Source: Halichoerus grypus (lineage: Eukaryota; Chordata; Mammalia; Carnivora; Phocidae). Taken from it: a stretch of 64,000 nucleotides of DNA. Shown here piece after piece: positions 33,831 through 44,261 of the stretch. A model generated the notes under the pieces. It did not search any database and was not told the DNA's origin. It was given only the letters and a program-made list of their open reading frames with translations. Location: NCBI RefSeq assembly GCF_964656455.1, contig NC_135717.1:992001-1056000 (forward strand). The letters are read 5' to 3'. The translations under genes and the position numbers were made by a program. Every line of letters begins with the position of its first letter. The stretch's first letter is position 1.

Positions 33831-34470
33831 CAAACACTATTGAAACCCTCATAAATCACGGCAGGGGCGGGGGCGCCCTCCTTCGGCAAGGTCACTGGAG
33901 CAGCAGGGCCCTTCTTGTTCCTCGCTTGTGACAGTGTGTGGGAAGGCGGCCTGGAGGGCCGGGGTCTGGTCCTCAGCCGCCCACCGCCTTGCCCACCGTG
34001 GTAGCTGGGCACACGCCTGAGGCCTTGTCTGGTCCTTGCACGCCCCCCACCCCCACCCCGGCCTCATGGAGACTGAGCCCAGCACCCAGAGGGACAGAGA
34101 GCCCTGTCCATTTTCCAGCAGCTGCGTGCACTCTGTAGGAATTCAGGAGCAGGAAGACGCTGGGGAGGAGAGGAGCCACCTCTGGGTGTGGATTCAAGTA
34201 TGTTTGTTTTCATCCCCTACTCTCCCCTGGGCCGCAGTCTGGCCCCCGGGGAAGGAAGGTAGCTTTGCCGACCCTGCAGGGAAGCTGGGGCCCCTAGACC
34301 CCATCTCTCCCCACCTGCTCCTTCCTGGGGCCCAGAGAGGGCGGGCACCTTGCTCAGACCTCTGCTGGTTTCCGCTCAGCTCTGACCCTGCAGCAGGAGG
34401 CCCATTTTTGGGCGGCTCCGAGTGCCAACACCTGGCCAAGCCCGCACCCTTGTGAGCCTCCCCAAGGCAG
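33831..34470. other. GC-rich stretch, nothing recognised
   Basis: No exon, RNA or repeat identified. Confidence 0.35.
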
Positions 34471-34474
34471 GTGG

Positions 34475-34560
34475 CTTCCCTACTTCACAGGTGAGGAAAC
34501 TGAGGCTAGGCCTAGCAAGGCTCCAGCAAAAGTGCCCAGCCAGCAGAACCCGGCCTGGCA
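34475..34560 (-). repeat. MIR fragment
   Basis: 'cctacttcacaggtgaggaa' followed by 'actgaggctaggcctagc' is a clear MIR core. Confidence 0.65.
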
Positions 34561-34770
34561 GAGGGCTGTGGCCACGGGGGCTCCTCCTGCCTGCTCCCCT
34601 GCCCCTTCCCCGCCGCCCGGTTTGAGCGTGGATTTCTGTTAATTTGCTGATGCCCCGCCTGCCCTGTGGGTTCCATAGGGGAGCTCCAGAAGGAGTCAGA
34701 TCAAGCTAGGTGAGAAATCCAAGCAGAGGGGAGTTGGGAGCGAGGTGGCAGATGGAACTGTACCGCTCCC

Positions 34771-34785
34771 GGGGGGGGGGGGGGG
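34771..34785 (+). repeat. G15 homopolymer
   Basis: Fifteen consecutive G residues. Such runs form G-quadruplexes and are error-prone in sequencing and replication. Confidence 0.9.
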
Positions 34786-34869
34786 ACCCCAGGAGACAGG
34801 AGGCCGGGCAGGGTGGGGGAGGGCCAGTCCAGGGCGCACCCTGCGCACCCTCTGCCCCCGGGGCAAATC

Positions 34870-35165
34870 CCCACAGCGCTAACCCCGCCAGGAAGCCCCC
34901 AAACCCCCTGCCCGCAGCTCCGCCAGGAGGGAGCCCCCACCCACGCGTTCCCCCCGCCCGCCCCCAGCCCCGCCAGGAGCCCCTCCCCCCGCAGCCCCAT
35001 TGCCCCCTCCCCCGCCAGGATCCCCCCTGCACCCTCGCCCGCAGCCCCCCTGCCCCTTGAGCTTCCGCACCCCCGCAGGGCCGCTGCTCCGCACAGGCCC
35101 CCCAGGCCCTCCCCCTGCCCCCTCGGACCCCCTCCCCAGACTCCCCGCAGGCCCCTCCCGCAGGT
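34870..35165. repeat. C-rich degenerate minisatellite
   Basis: The plus strand is dominated by C with recurring words 'ccccgccaggagcccc', 'cccgcagcccc' and 'cccgcaggcccctccc', a decayed tandem repeat of roughly 15-20 bp. The minus strand is correspondingly G-rich with many potential G-quadruplex runs. A 298-codon Gly-rich frame on the minus strand (34706-35602) is a product of this composition. Confidence 0.6.
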
Positions 35166-35500
35166 CCCCCTCCCCCGTCCCCCGCGTAGGCCCGGCCCCA
35201 GGTGCGCGGCGGCCCGGCCGGAGGGGCGGCTCCAGCTGTCAGGCGGCGCATCACAGCCGTAAGAAGGTGTTGACAGGAGCCTCCGGACGCGGGCGGGTGA
35301 TGAAAAGAAGCAAATTCTCCGCGAGTCCTCGCGGGGCCTCCTGGCGGCGGGGGGCGCCCCCTTCCGGCGGCGCGCGGGACGGTCCCGACCCCGGGTGCGC
35401 GGCCCCATTGCACAGGCGGGACACCGAGGCCGCCTCCAGACCGGGGCCCGCCGGGTGCGAGGGGGTCACAGGCCAGGGCGGACCGAGCCCTCGCAGGCTT
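35160..35500. promoter_or_regulatory. CpG island
   Basis: The block contains dense CpG ('ccggcggcgcgcgggacggt', 'aggtgcgcggcggcccggcc', 'tctccgcgagtcctcgcggg'), far more than the neighbours, which are GC-rich but CpG-poor. A small non-CpG insert 'cataagaa'-like patch near 35260-35320 is AT-richer. No open frame with a recognisable domain starts here. It could be a promoter for a non-coding transcript or an orphan island. Confidence 0.6.
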
Positions 35501-36475
35501 CCCCTCTCTGAGCTGCAGTCTGGTCACTCGTCCACCAGCGGGCCTGGCGCAGGGGTCGTCCCAGGAGGAACCCGGAGGTGGAGGTGCGGATGGAGACCCC
35601 AAGGGGGTTCATGAGCCCTCAGGTCAGGTGCGAACACTGCCTGGTTCCCTGGACCCGCCCCGTTGCACCTTCTCCCGGCTGGGGGAAGAGGGGTCCTGGG
35701 GGCTCCTGACCACCCTCATGGCGGAGGCCCTTCCCACATACACAATTCAGAGATGGGAAATAGGGGACACCCCAGCTGTTAGCTCACTGCCCCCCGCGGG
35801 CATGCCCTTCCCTCCCCCTCCTCCCCAGGGACAGAGACAGAGGGAGAGGTAAAGAGATGCCACAGACTGGGTCTCAGAAACAGACCGAGAGACACAGGGA
35901 CAGAAGGGGTGGACGGAGAAGGGATGGAAGGAATCAGCAGACAGAGGTGTTTCTGGGCAATGTCCAGAGTCTCCCCTGAGGAATTTGCAAAAAGGATTTC
36001 CACGGTCTTTGTGTGAGCCTGCCCATGCTGCCCACTGCAGCCAGGGGTGACCCCCGTGGGACCCAGAAGGGTCAGCAGGCCCAACCTTGCCTCTCAGTCC
36101 CTGTATGGGTGTGGGAGCACAGGTATGGATATTTCTGTCCCATGCAGGGCTCACTCAGCTCAGGCCCATTCATGGGGGTCCAACCTGTGACACCTGCTCT
36201 GGGCCAGAGCTCCCTGAACTCACCCTGCACGGCTGTGGAGATGCAGAGACACAGAGTTATAGAAAGGATCCTGGAGGGGAGATTGGCCTCTGCTTGAATG
36301 CTCCCACTGATGGGGAGCTCACTACCCCCAGAAGCAGCTCACCTTGTCTCTGGGCCTCTGAAAGAGTTAGAAAATTCTTATTCTGAGTGGATCCTTTCTC
36401 CCAGTCAGCCCCTGCCCTGCAGTCTCCAGCACTAACCTCTGGAATTACACAAACCACAGACAGTGATCTGACAAC
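35501..36475. other. GC-rich stretch with a GA-rich patch
   Basis: At 35826-35925 the plus strand is rich in 'acagagacagagggagag' type words, a GA-rich low-complexity patch. No gene seen. Confidence 0.4.
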
Positions 36476-36479
36476 CATG

Positions 36480-36740
36480 TGCTGAGTACCTACTATGTGT
36501 TAGGGACTGTTCTTGGTGCTGGAGCCATTCTTTAGGACCTAGGAGGCATTGAGGGACAAAGTACACCCCAGGCCCATGCCAGCCCCACAAGGCCAAACCA
36601 GGGAAGGTAGGAAACAAGCATTGATTCCGTTATCTCCTGTGTGCCAGACCTCAGGCATCCCCACTTCACAGATAAGGAAACTGAGGTTCAGAGGAGTTTT
36701 AGGGCTCTACGCTGGGACCAGGAAGGTTGGGATGGGCCAG
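36480..36740. repeat. MIR/L2-type element
   Basis: 'tgctgagtacctactatgtg', 'ctgttcttggtgctggagcc' and 'cttcacagataaggaaactg' are classical MIR/L2 phrases. The middle has an extra segment, so this may be two adjacent fragments. Confidence 0.65.
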
Positions 36741-36769
36741 ACTCTTCCTTGCCCATAATGGGTCTATGG

Positions 36770-37000
36770 ATGCTGTGACCCCCTTCTGGCCTGGAACCAT
36801 GGCAACCATCTTGCCATCAAGGGAGGCCAACAGAGATGCCAACACAGAAAACATAAGAACCAAGAGATGGGCAGGGACTGGGTCTTAACAACTATGAACT
36901 TCTGGATCAAGCTGTGCCTGAAGCTAGACCGTTGAATTTTCACTTCAGTGAAATCACAGTTCCTTTTTGGCTTAAGCCAGTGTGAACTGAACTGTCACCA
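36770..37000 (+). repeat. Unassigned ancient interspersed repeat
   Basis: 'gaaccatggcaaccatcttg', 'ctggatcaagctgtgcctga' and 'ctttttggcttaagccagtg' form a recognisable dispersed repeat end. It shares a segment with 10800-10840. I cannot name the family with confidence. Confidence 0.5.
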
Positions 37001-37119
37001 GCAACATAAAGATCCCTAAGTTCAAAGAGTTTGTTGTCCGTAAGAAGAACGCTTAAGCATGAATGTGTGAGTGTTGGGGTGGGGTGGGGGGGTTGGGGAA
37101 AGAAGGGAAGGGCCACACA

Positions 37120-37250
37120 CTGTTACAACAGCTAACATTTACCCAGCGCTGCGAATGTACTAAGTGAAGGGCCGTTTGTGGGTTAGCTCACTGAACCTTT
37201 ACAGCAACCCCATGAACTGGATTCCATCCCATCTTGGGTACTCATTACAT
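37120..37250 (+). repeat. MIR/L2-type fragment
   Basis: 'acaacagctaacatttaccc', 'gttagctcactgaaccttta' and 'cagcaaccccatgaactgga' match the MIR consensus portion on event, size and tissue-independent wording 'tcatttaatcctcacaacaa'. Confidence 0.6.
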
Positions 37251-37648
37251 AAATAATGCTGATTGCGACGACAGCCCCGAGAAATGTCAATGACTTAAAC
37301 TCAAAGTTTATAACTTGTTCACGTAAAGTCCCGGGACATATTTGGCAGTTCGTGCACACGTGGCGACCCAGGGAGCTGGGCTCCTTCCATGTGGGGACCC
37401 AGCCATCCCCCAAGGCCTCAGAATGCTCTGGATCTGACTGGTTGGCCCACGAGCAGAGAGAGAGAGAGAGGAGGAGCACCCTCGGAAGAGTCTGTGAGTC
37501 GGGCCCGGAGGCTCGCATCACTTCTGCCCACATCGCGCCGGCCACAGCTCGGGCTTGTGGCCACATCTGGGCTCGCTGGGTGCCCAGGAGGGAAAGGGAA
37601 AAGTCTAGTTTTGCTTTGGGAGGTCAAGGAGCGATGTCCTAAGCCACA
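37251..37648. other. Unassigned stretch with a short GA run
   Basis: A (GA)n run lies at about 37456-37471. The part 37270-37330 is AT-rich ('cttaaactcaaagtttataa') and unassigned. Confidence 0.3.
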
Positions 37649-37649
37649 C

Positions 37650-38340
37650 CAGACAGGATGAGACACACCCAGGACCCAAACCAGGTGTTCCTAATCAAAA
37701 ACGGGAGATCCCGCCTCACACCCGTTAGGATGGCTGCTACCAAAGGCCCAGGAGGCGTCAGTGCTGGTGGGCGTGTGGGAAGACGCCACCGCTGTGGAGA
37801 ACAGCCTGGCAGCTCCCCAGAAACTAAACACACAGTCCCCATATGATCCAGCAGCTCCACGCCTCAGAATGTACCTTCGTGAATTGAAAACAGGGTCTTG
37901 AAGAGATGTTTGCACACCCATGTTCACTGCAGCATGGTTCACGAGAGCTAAAACGTGGAAGTGGCCCAAGCCTCACAAGCGGACAGATAGTTAAGCAAAA
38001 TGTGTTCCATCCACACAGCGGCCTTAGCAGGAAACTGCCCCCACGGGGACGAGCCCTGAGGACACGAGCCAGACACAGAAGGACACGCACGGGGACCCCA
38101 CTCCCACGAGGTCCCGGAGTCGTCAGACTCACAGACACAGAGGGTAGACGGCGGGGCCGGGGCTGGGGGAGCGGGTGGGGGTCCGTGCGTCACGGGGACG
38201 GGGTATCCGTGTGTAGGATGGAACATTCTGGAGCCGGATGCGGGGGACGGCTGCACAGCAGCATGGATGTGCTCGGTGCCCCTGAATTTGAAATTGGTTA
38301 AGATCGTCAATTTTATGTTATGTGTATTTTACCCCAAGAA
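37650..38340 (+). mobile_element. L1 3' end, dead
   Basis: Sense-strand ORF2 end: 'ctcacacccgttaggatggc', 'ggagaacagcctggcagctc' and 'catatgatccagcagctcca' correspond to L1 phrases 'LTPVRMA', 'kTVWRFL' and 'YDPAIP'. The GC-rich 3' UTR follows and ends at 'gtcaattttatgttatgtgt' near 38330. It is 5'-truncated. Confidence 0.8.
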
Positions 38341-38740
38341 ATTGGGGGTGGTGGGAGGGAAACAGGTGCTTTTGTGTAGCCTGCCTCCCCATCCTTGGGG
38401 TCTCCTGGTTGGACCCTGTTTGGGGCGGCAAGGCGGGCGCTGCCGACCTGTGCCGTCAGGAGAAGCCAGCCCCCTCCATCTCTGGGTGTGGCCATCACTG
38501 ACCCTCTCTGGCCCTCCACCTGGTGCTCCTTATCTGTAGGTGACTTCGTGGACCAGCAGTTTATGCTTTTAATTTGGGCCAGAGGCATGGGCGTTAAGAC
38601 GTGTAATGATAAGGTGGGGTGTTGCCTCCTCTCTGGGACAATCCGTTCTCCCAGTGGGAGCGGCCGGGCTGATTTCCGAGTCGCCGCAGGGAGGGAGGGC
38701 GTTCGGCAGGTCTCCTGCTCGCGCTGACCAGAGCAGCGGG
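38341..38740. other. GC-rich stretch, nothing recognised
   Basis: No gene seen. A weak AT word 'tttatgcttttaatttgggc' at 38560-38580 is isolated. Confidence 0.3.
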
Positions 38741-38741
38741 C

Positions 38742-38882
38742 CGGGTGTCGGGACTTGTGTACTTGGCTGTTGCCTGCTCCCTACTGGACTGCGTGCTCTG
38801 CGAGGGCAGGAGGGGTGCCTGGCACGGGCCTGGCGCACGGTGGGAACGCAGGAAATGCTTAGTAACTGCATGGAAAAGGGCA
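38742..38882 (+). repeat. L2 3' end fragment
   Basis: 'actggactgcgtgctctgcg', 'gcctggcacgggcctggcgc' and 'acgcaggaaatgcttagtaa' match the L2 tail order ('ctgtgagctccttgagggca', 'gcctggcacatagtaggtgc', 'caataaatgtttgttgaat'). Confidence 0.6.
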
Positions 38883-39294
38883 CGTTGTTGAAGAACGGGC
38901 CCCTGAATTCAGTGATGGTCTGTGCAGAGTCAGCCCCCGTGTTCACCTGGCACCGCTTGGGGCGGGGCGGGGGGGCAGCTCAGGCCCACCGCTCCTTGCC
39001 CCTCCCCTCAGGGGCCGCAGGGGTCTTCAGGAGACCCTGGCCCTCAGAGGAGATGAGGCTGGTGTCTCCGGGCTGCTGCGTCAGAGACAGTGGGATTCGG
39101 AACCCTGCAGCCCTGCCCCCCGTCCCCGTCCCCCTTCTCAACCTGAAGTCAGCCAGGACACCTCCTGGATCCTGTCTCTCCAGTTTTCCTACACCCCCAC
39201 CTCCTTATTCTTCAGGGCCCTGATTTTGGAGCAGGAAGCGTGCACAGAAGCACCAATCGCACACCAATGTTACCTGTCAGTTTAGCAATGGTTT
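38883..39294. other. GC-rich stretch with G-run
   Basis: At 38959-38976 there is a G-rich run ('ggggcggggcggggggg'). No gene seen. Confidence 0.35.
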
Positions 39295-39310
39295 AAAATG
39301 ACAGATCGCA

Positions 39311-39479
39311 GGGCGCCTGGGTGGCTCAGTTAAGCATGCGACTCTTGAATTCGGGTCAGGTGGTGGAGGAGCCCCACATCTGGCTCCGTGCTCAGCGGGG
39401 AGCCTGCTTGAGGATTCTCCCTCTGCCCTTCCACCCCACTCTCTCTCAAATAAATAAACAAAATCTTTAAAAATAAAAT
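39311..39479 (+). mobile_element. Carnivore tRNA-Lys-derived SINE, internally deleted
   Basis: It opens 'gggcgcctgggtggctcagt', continues 'gcgactcttgaattcgg', 'ctcagcggggagcctgctt' and ends in an A-rich tail. Target-site duplications 'aaaatgacagatcgca' (39295-39310) and 'aaaacgacagatcgca' (39480-39495) flank it with one mismatch. Compared with the family, part of the tRNA-related region is missing between 'gggtcaggtgg' and 'agccccacat'. Confidence 0.92.
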
Positions 39480-39639
39480 AAAACGACAGATCGCATGTTG
39501 TGGAGATCACCCCACGGGCTGTTCTCGCGGTTGATGGGAGGCAAAAGGGCATGGCCATCCTGGAGGGCAGGCGTTCGGTGGACGTGTATCACGGGTTTGG
39601 AAATGCCCAGGCCTTGGGCCCCCACGACCGCCGTCGGGG

Positions 39640-39795
39640 GAGGCCTGGGGGCGGGGGCTAATGTTGGATGGGGACAGAGTCTCCGTGTGGGGAGAAGGGA
39701 GGTTCCGGAGACGGACGGTGGGGATGGTGGTTCAGCAGCGTGAGCGTGCCTAGTGCCCCTGAACTGTGCCCTTAAATCCGTGTGTCTCTGTGGGT
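39640..39795 (+). repeat. L1 3' UTR fragment
   Basis: 'ggagacggacggtggggatg', 'gtgcccctgaactgtgccct' and 'taaatccgtgtgtctctgtg' parallel the L1M 3' terminal region ('tggtgatggttgcacaac', 'actgaattgtacacttaaa'). Confidence 0.45.
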
Positions 39796-39884
39796 GGCGG
39801 CCATAGGCAGGCGACGGGCTCCCCACCAGTCCTGTGGCCATGGCAGACATGGCGCCTGACCGCGGCACCCTTCCCGGCCACGCC

Positions 39885-40305
39885 TGTGTAGCAGCCCTCC
39901 AACTGCTGCTATGACAAATTACCCCAAAGTCAGTCAACGCCAAACCACTCAACCATCTGCTTACAGTTCTGGGGGTCAGGAGTCTAACATGGAGTCTCAG
40001 GGCCGTGTTCCTTCTGGAGGCTGTCCTGGCCCCTTCTAGCCTCTGTAGCCCCCCTCCTTGCGTGGCTCAGGGCCTTCCTCCATCCCCAAGGCCAGCAGCC
40101 CAGGGTCCTCTTGCCTCTCTGCCTGCCTGTCCCCCTCTCATAGGGACCCTTCTGATGCGTCAGCACCCCCCACCCCGGAGAACCCAAACAGCCTTGACTC
40201 ATGGCCGCTAAGTCCCCTTTGCCACGTAAGGAACCCTAGTCACAGGTTCTGGGGGCTAAGACGTGGACATCTTTGGGGGCCCTTATTCAGCCGCCACACC
40301 TGGGT
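39885..40305 (-). mobile_element. MaLR-type LTR remnant
   Basis: 'tgctatgacaaattacccca', 'gcttacagttctgggggtca', 'cgtgttccttctggaggctg', 'cccctttgccacgtaaggaa' and 'aagacgtggacatctttggg' follow the complement of a MaLR-class LTR in order. It is a solo LTR without internal sequence. The subfamily is unresolved. Confidence 0.65.
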
Positions 40306-40480
40306 CTTGGAAACTTTCTTACCTCGGTGGTCTGGAAAACCACAGGCGGCCAGGGCTGGTGCTGAGACCACACCACTGCACACCCATCCTCGATGTCCAG
40401 CCAGGCACAACCAGGACCTAGCATCGGGGCACGGCTCTGCAGGCGAACCCTTGTTTTCTCCTGCGTACTTTGGTATTTTG

Positions 40481-40664
40481 GGTTTTTTTTTTTTAAGATT
40501 CATTTACTTATTTGAGAGAGAAAGCCCGAGTAGGGGGAGCAGAGGGAGAGAGAGAATCTCAAGCAGACTCTGCGCTGAGTGCAGAGCCCAACACGGGGAT
40601 TGATCCCACGACCCCGAGATCATGACCTGAGTCGGATGCTGAACCGACGGAGCCGCCCAGGCGC
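40481..40664 (-). mobile_element. Carnivore tRNA-Lys-derived SINE (SINEC type)
   Basis: In reverse orientation: a T-run tail, 'gagagagaaagcccgag' and the head ending 'gagccgcccaggcgc'. A target duplication of about 20 bp, 'ctgcgtactttggtattttg' (40461-40480) and 'ctgcgtactttggtgttttg' (40665-40684), flanks it with one difference. The near-perfect duplication suggests a fairly recent insertion. Confidence 0.95.
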
Positions 40665-40684
40665 CTGCGTACTTTGGTGTTTTG

Positions 40685-41398
40685 TAACTGTTGCAATGAG
40701 CACGTGCTACGTCCCTCAGCAAGAGGGACGATCGAGTGATAGCTGATCGAGGGCAGACGACACATCGATCAATGCTCGGCAGGCCGGTCGGGAGAGCCAG
40801 TGGGTTTCCTCCCGGCCACGCTGAGGCACCACGCTGAGGACCAGGCTATGGCGCTGCTCGACGTGTTCGGATGACCAGTGCCGGACCGTGAGCGTGGAGT
40901 CCGTGCTGTGCCCCCAGTGGACCCCCGGACAGCAGTGGACAGAGAGCAGCGAGGTCCGAGCCGCAGAGGCCCAGAGCCGAGGAAGCACGGACCGGGCCAG
41001 GGCGGGGTCTGAGCGGAGCGGGGGGCTCCGACCGCAGACCGGGGTGGGGTCTTCATCATCCCTGCCGTCGTAATTCCTGCAGCATCTGCAGGAGCCCTTG
41101 GTGTGGCCTTCCCTAGAGGCCCGGAGCAGTGCTGAGAGCTGCTCACGTCCACACGGCCCGAAGGGGGCCCAGCAGACAACATGAGCTCGCACAAGCAGGG
41201 GCCCCAGGACGCCAGGGGCGACAGGTCACTCCTGAGCTGCAGCACGGGGTGGAGGCAGACACGTTTCAAACAGGGCCAGAGGTATTTTAGGGGCAGCCCG
41301 ATGGGGTGAGCGCCCCCTCCCTGCGGAGGGAGCACACGGGGTCCGGGACCAGCCCCAGAATCCCAGAATCCCAGAATGCCCTGAGCCGGCGGCAGCAG
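40685..41398. other. GC-rich stretch, nothing recognised
   Basis: No gene seen. A short triplication of 'cccagaat' lies at about 41354-41378. Confidence 0.35.
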
Positions 41399-41399
41399 G

Positions 41400-41830
41400 A
41401 TTCCCCATTTGTCAGGAATTCAATTAGGTGGGAGAGTCCTTATTAATTTTATAGGCTTTGCTGGTCTGGAGGCTGCGCCGGGGGCGAAATCGGGGGGCCG
41501 CCTCTTCCCTCGGAGCTCGGGGTCAGCCCACAGAGGCGGCGCGAAGGCACTAGTCGAGGTATTAATGAGATGCCTCTAGGTGCAAATAATAGTTTAATAG
41601 GTGTGACTTACCGGGAGGCGCCCTCCCCTCGCCGCCACGCACCTCCCGCACACCCAGACAGCCCCCCGTGCTGGCCTCCCCGCCTCGTTAGAATAAGTAA
41701 TTAGAGTGTACGAACACTCACTTTGACACTTTAATAAAGTGTCAGCCATCACCAATTTGGTATTTAATAAAATAAAATTAAATATTTATTACATTTTTGT
41801 ATGCATTGTATTTAAAACACATTCGACCCC
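41400..41830. promoter_or_regulatory. Large candidate conserved non-coding element with T-box-like sites
   Basis: Three AT-rich blocks (41405-41465, 41555-41610 and 41690-41820) are separated by CpG-rich linkers. A perfect T-box half-site AGGTGTGA lies at 41599-41606. A 21-bp inverted repeat, TGACACTTTA-A-TAAAGTGTCA, lies at 41724-41744 and resembles facing T-box or NKX2-type half-sites. The last block ends with 'taaaattaaatatttattac'. No repeat family fits. Confidence 0.6.
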
Positions 41831-43240
41831 CCACTCACCACCCCTTCCCAGCCCCCCAAGGTTTTTAATCCCAAGGACACCCCCTTCCCACCTCTCAGGA
41901 ACCAGCATGTGGCAGGGGACGAGGCTGGTAATGGGACGTGTGAGGCCGTGGGGGGACCAGGAGACCCCGGGGAGAGGCATGGAGGGAAGACGGGAGCACC
42001 CCCCAGCTGAGGGGAGGCCACAGACAGGCCCCAGAGACGCCTCCAAAGGTTTGAAGACCTTCGTCTTCCCTGCTTTGCTGTCATTCTGGGCCAGGACTTG
42101 CTTCAAAGCACGACTGTCCTGCCCCACCTTCCCCCTAAAACGGCCACCGAGGCCCCTGCCAAGCCAGCAGGGCCGGTGGGGGCCAGGATGGCAGGCCCCA
42201 GGTGCTCCTTCTGGAGGAAGGGGCAGGTGCACTGGGGGTGGGGTGAGGGCCGTGGAGGGGTCGGCGGCATAGACCCCAGGCTGGGAGCATCCCAAAGACC
42301 CCAAAACCGCTACAACACCCCCGAAGCAGGTGCATCCTGAGGATTTGACAGGGTCTGAGGAGTCGGGGTCACACTGCATGTGCCATGAGTGATGGAAAGG
42401 TCACGAGTCTCCCCCAACCCAGCACCCCAGCTTCTGTCCTGAGCTGAAGCCTGGTTCCCCCCTCTTCCCTCCCCTGCACCCCACATCCCCTCCACAACTG
42501 CCGTAAAGATATTCTTTCTGATCAAAGCAATAACGGGGGTTGAAATGAAGGGGAGGGAAAGGTGTACCAGGTGGACAGCGGCGTCGGGAAAGCCTCTGTT
42601 ACCCAGGCACGGGGGGCCGCGGGAGACCTGGGCTGGTCCCCAGGACCTGCTGTGTGGAGTCCTGGATCTGTGCCCCCAGCCAGGATGCTTCGGACCCCAG
42701 GGCCCCAGCACCTCCCCAGACGCTATCCTGGAAGCCTGGCCCGGGGCTCTCCATGGAACACGGGTTCGCGGGACAATGAATGTTCTCGGAACGTGCGCAC
42801 CGAGATGTGATCAGGAGGGTGCTCAGCGGCGTGTGCGTGGGGGCCAGAAGCTGGAAAGGCCCAGATGCCCAGCATCGGGAGTGGGGTACAACACAGCAAG
42901 GAAAAGCTCCCTCCACAGACCTCCCTAGCGGGGGCTGAAAGGAGCCCAACGCCACTGTAGGACCCGCTCATTAGACATCCTTGGTCAGGCACACCGGCTG
43001 CCGGTGGGGAGGCCGGTGTGAGTCCTTCCAGGCTCTTCTGATGAGCTGACAGTAAGGGCTTGGCTTGAGCCCCTCCTCAGAAAGGCACGCGGGAGGCGTC
43101 CCCCAGCTCCCTCTGCAGGCGCTGGACATACGTGCCTCCCCCTGCAGGGCTGGCCTGGAGAGCAGGGGCCCCAACTCGGGACGCCCCTGCAGAGAAGCGT
43201 CCTCAGCTCTGCTCATCCCCCCACTCCTGCCCCACCCCCA
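41831..43240. other. GC-rich stretch with a possible L1 trace
   Basis: At about 42825-42930 'ccagaagctggaaaggccca' and 'acaacacagcaaggaaaagc' may be a GC-shifted L1 3' remnant. The rest has no recognised content. Confidence 0.3.
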
Positions 43241-43244
43241 CCCC

Positions 43245-43950
43245 CACCTGGACCCTCGTCCCATCACCCGCCCCCCGATGCCCATCGCCGCCCCCTTCCC
43301 GGCCGGCTGAGCCTGCTGCTGACCGGGTGCCCACCTGGACACTCGTCCCATCACCCGCCCCCCGATGCCCATCGCCGCCCCCTTCCCGGCCAGCTGAGCC
43401 TGCTGCTGACCGGGTGCCCACCTGGACACTCGTCCCATCACCCGCCCCCCGATGCCCATCGCCGCCCCCTTCCCGGCCAGCTGAGCCTGCTGCTGACCGG
43501 GTGCCCACCTGGACACTCGTCCCATCACCCGCCCCCCGATGCCCATCACCGCCCCCTTCCCAGCCGGCTGAGCCTGCTGCTGACCAGGTGCCCACCTGGA
43601 CACTCGTCCCATCACCCGCCCCCCGATGCCCATCGCCGCCCCCTTCCCGGCCAGCTGAGCCTGCTGCTGACCGGGTGCCCACCTGGACACTCGTCCCATC
43701 ACCCGCCCCCCGATGCCCATCGCCGCCCCCTTCCCGGCCGGCTGAGCCTGCTGCTGACCGGGTGCCCCACCTGGACCCTCGTCCCATCACCCGCCCCCCG
43801 ATGCCCATCGCCGCCCCCTTCCCGGCCGGCTGAGCCTGCTGCTGACCGGGTGCCCCACCTGGACCCTCGTCCCATCACCCGCCCCCCGATGCCCATCGCC
43901 GCCCCCTTCCCGGCCGGCTGAGCCTGCTGCTGACCGGGTGCCCACCTGGG
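43245..43950. repeat. 87-bp minisatellite, eight units
   Basis: Units begin at 'cacctggac' positions 43245, 43332, 43419, 43506, 43593, 43680, 43768 and 43856, with a last partial unit at 43943. Six intervals are 87 bp and two are 88 bp (an extra C). Units 1, 7 and 8 carry 'ggaccctcg' while units 2-6 carry 'ggacactcg', so the array has a homogenised core with older edges. Since 87 is divisible by three, plus- and minus-strand frames stay open over most of the array and give repetitive peptides with no known homology. Confidence 0.95.
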
Positions 43951-44120
43951 GCGAGGCCCAGCGAGGCCGGGCATGTCAGGACTGGTTATGTGACAAATAT
44001 GCAAGGTTCTGAGGGGCACCTGGCGCCCAGCGGGACAGTGGGAAACCGCCAGTTCCTTCTCTCTTTGTCTCCCCCTCCCCCCCACATTTGTAGCTGAGCC
44101 CCCGTGAATTAAATGCGCAG

Positions 44121-44239
44121 CAGATGGGGTTCCCCTGGACTCACGGACTCCCCCGCCCTGTCTGTAACCAGCGCCCCAGCAGATGGGGTTCCCCTGGACT
44201 CACGGACTCCCCCGCCCTGTCTGTAACCAGCGCCCCAGC
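44121..44239. repeat. 59-bp perfect tandem duplication
   Basis: The segment 44121-44179 ('cagatggggttcccctggac' onward) is repeated exactly at 44180-44238. It lies just beyond the minisatellite. Confidence 0.9.
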
Positions 44240-44261
44240 TTGCGGGACCTAGCAGTACCTC

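Noticed and set aside
34701..35614. Gly-rich minus-strand frames of 235 and 298 codons
   Set aside because: They are products of C-dominated DNA with almost no A/T for stop codons. Frames are open on both strands and show no domain.
42971..44085. Repetitive Pro/Ala-rich and Gly/Arg-rich frames of about 200-250 codons
   Set aside because: They follow the 87-bp minisatellite (29 codons per unit) on both strands at once; the period explains them and the 88-bp steps break the frame.
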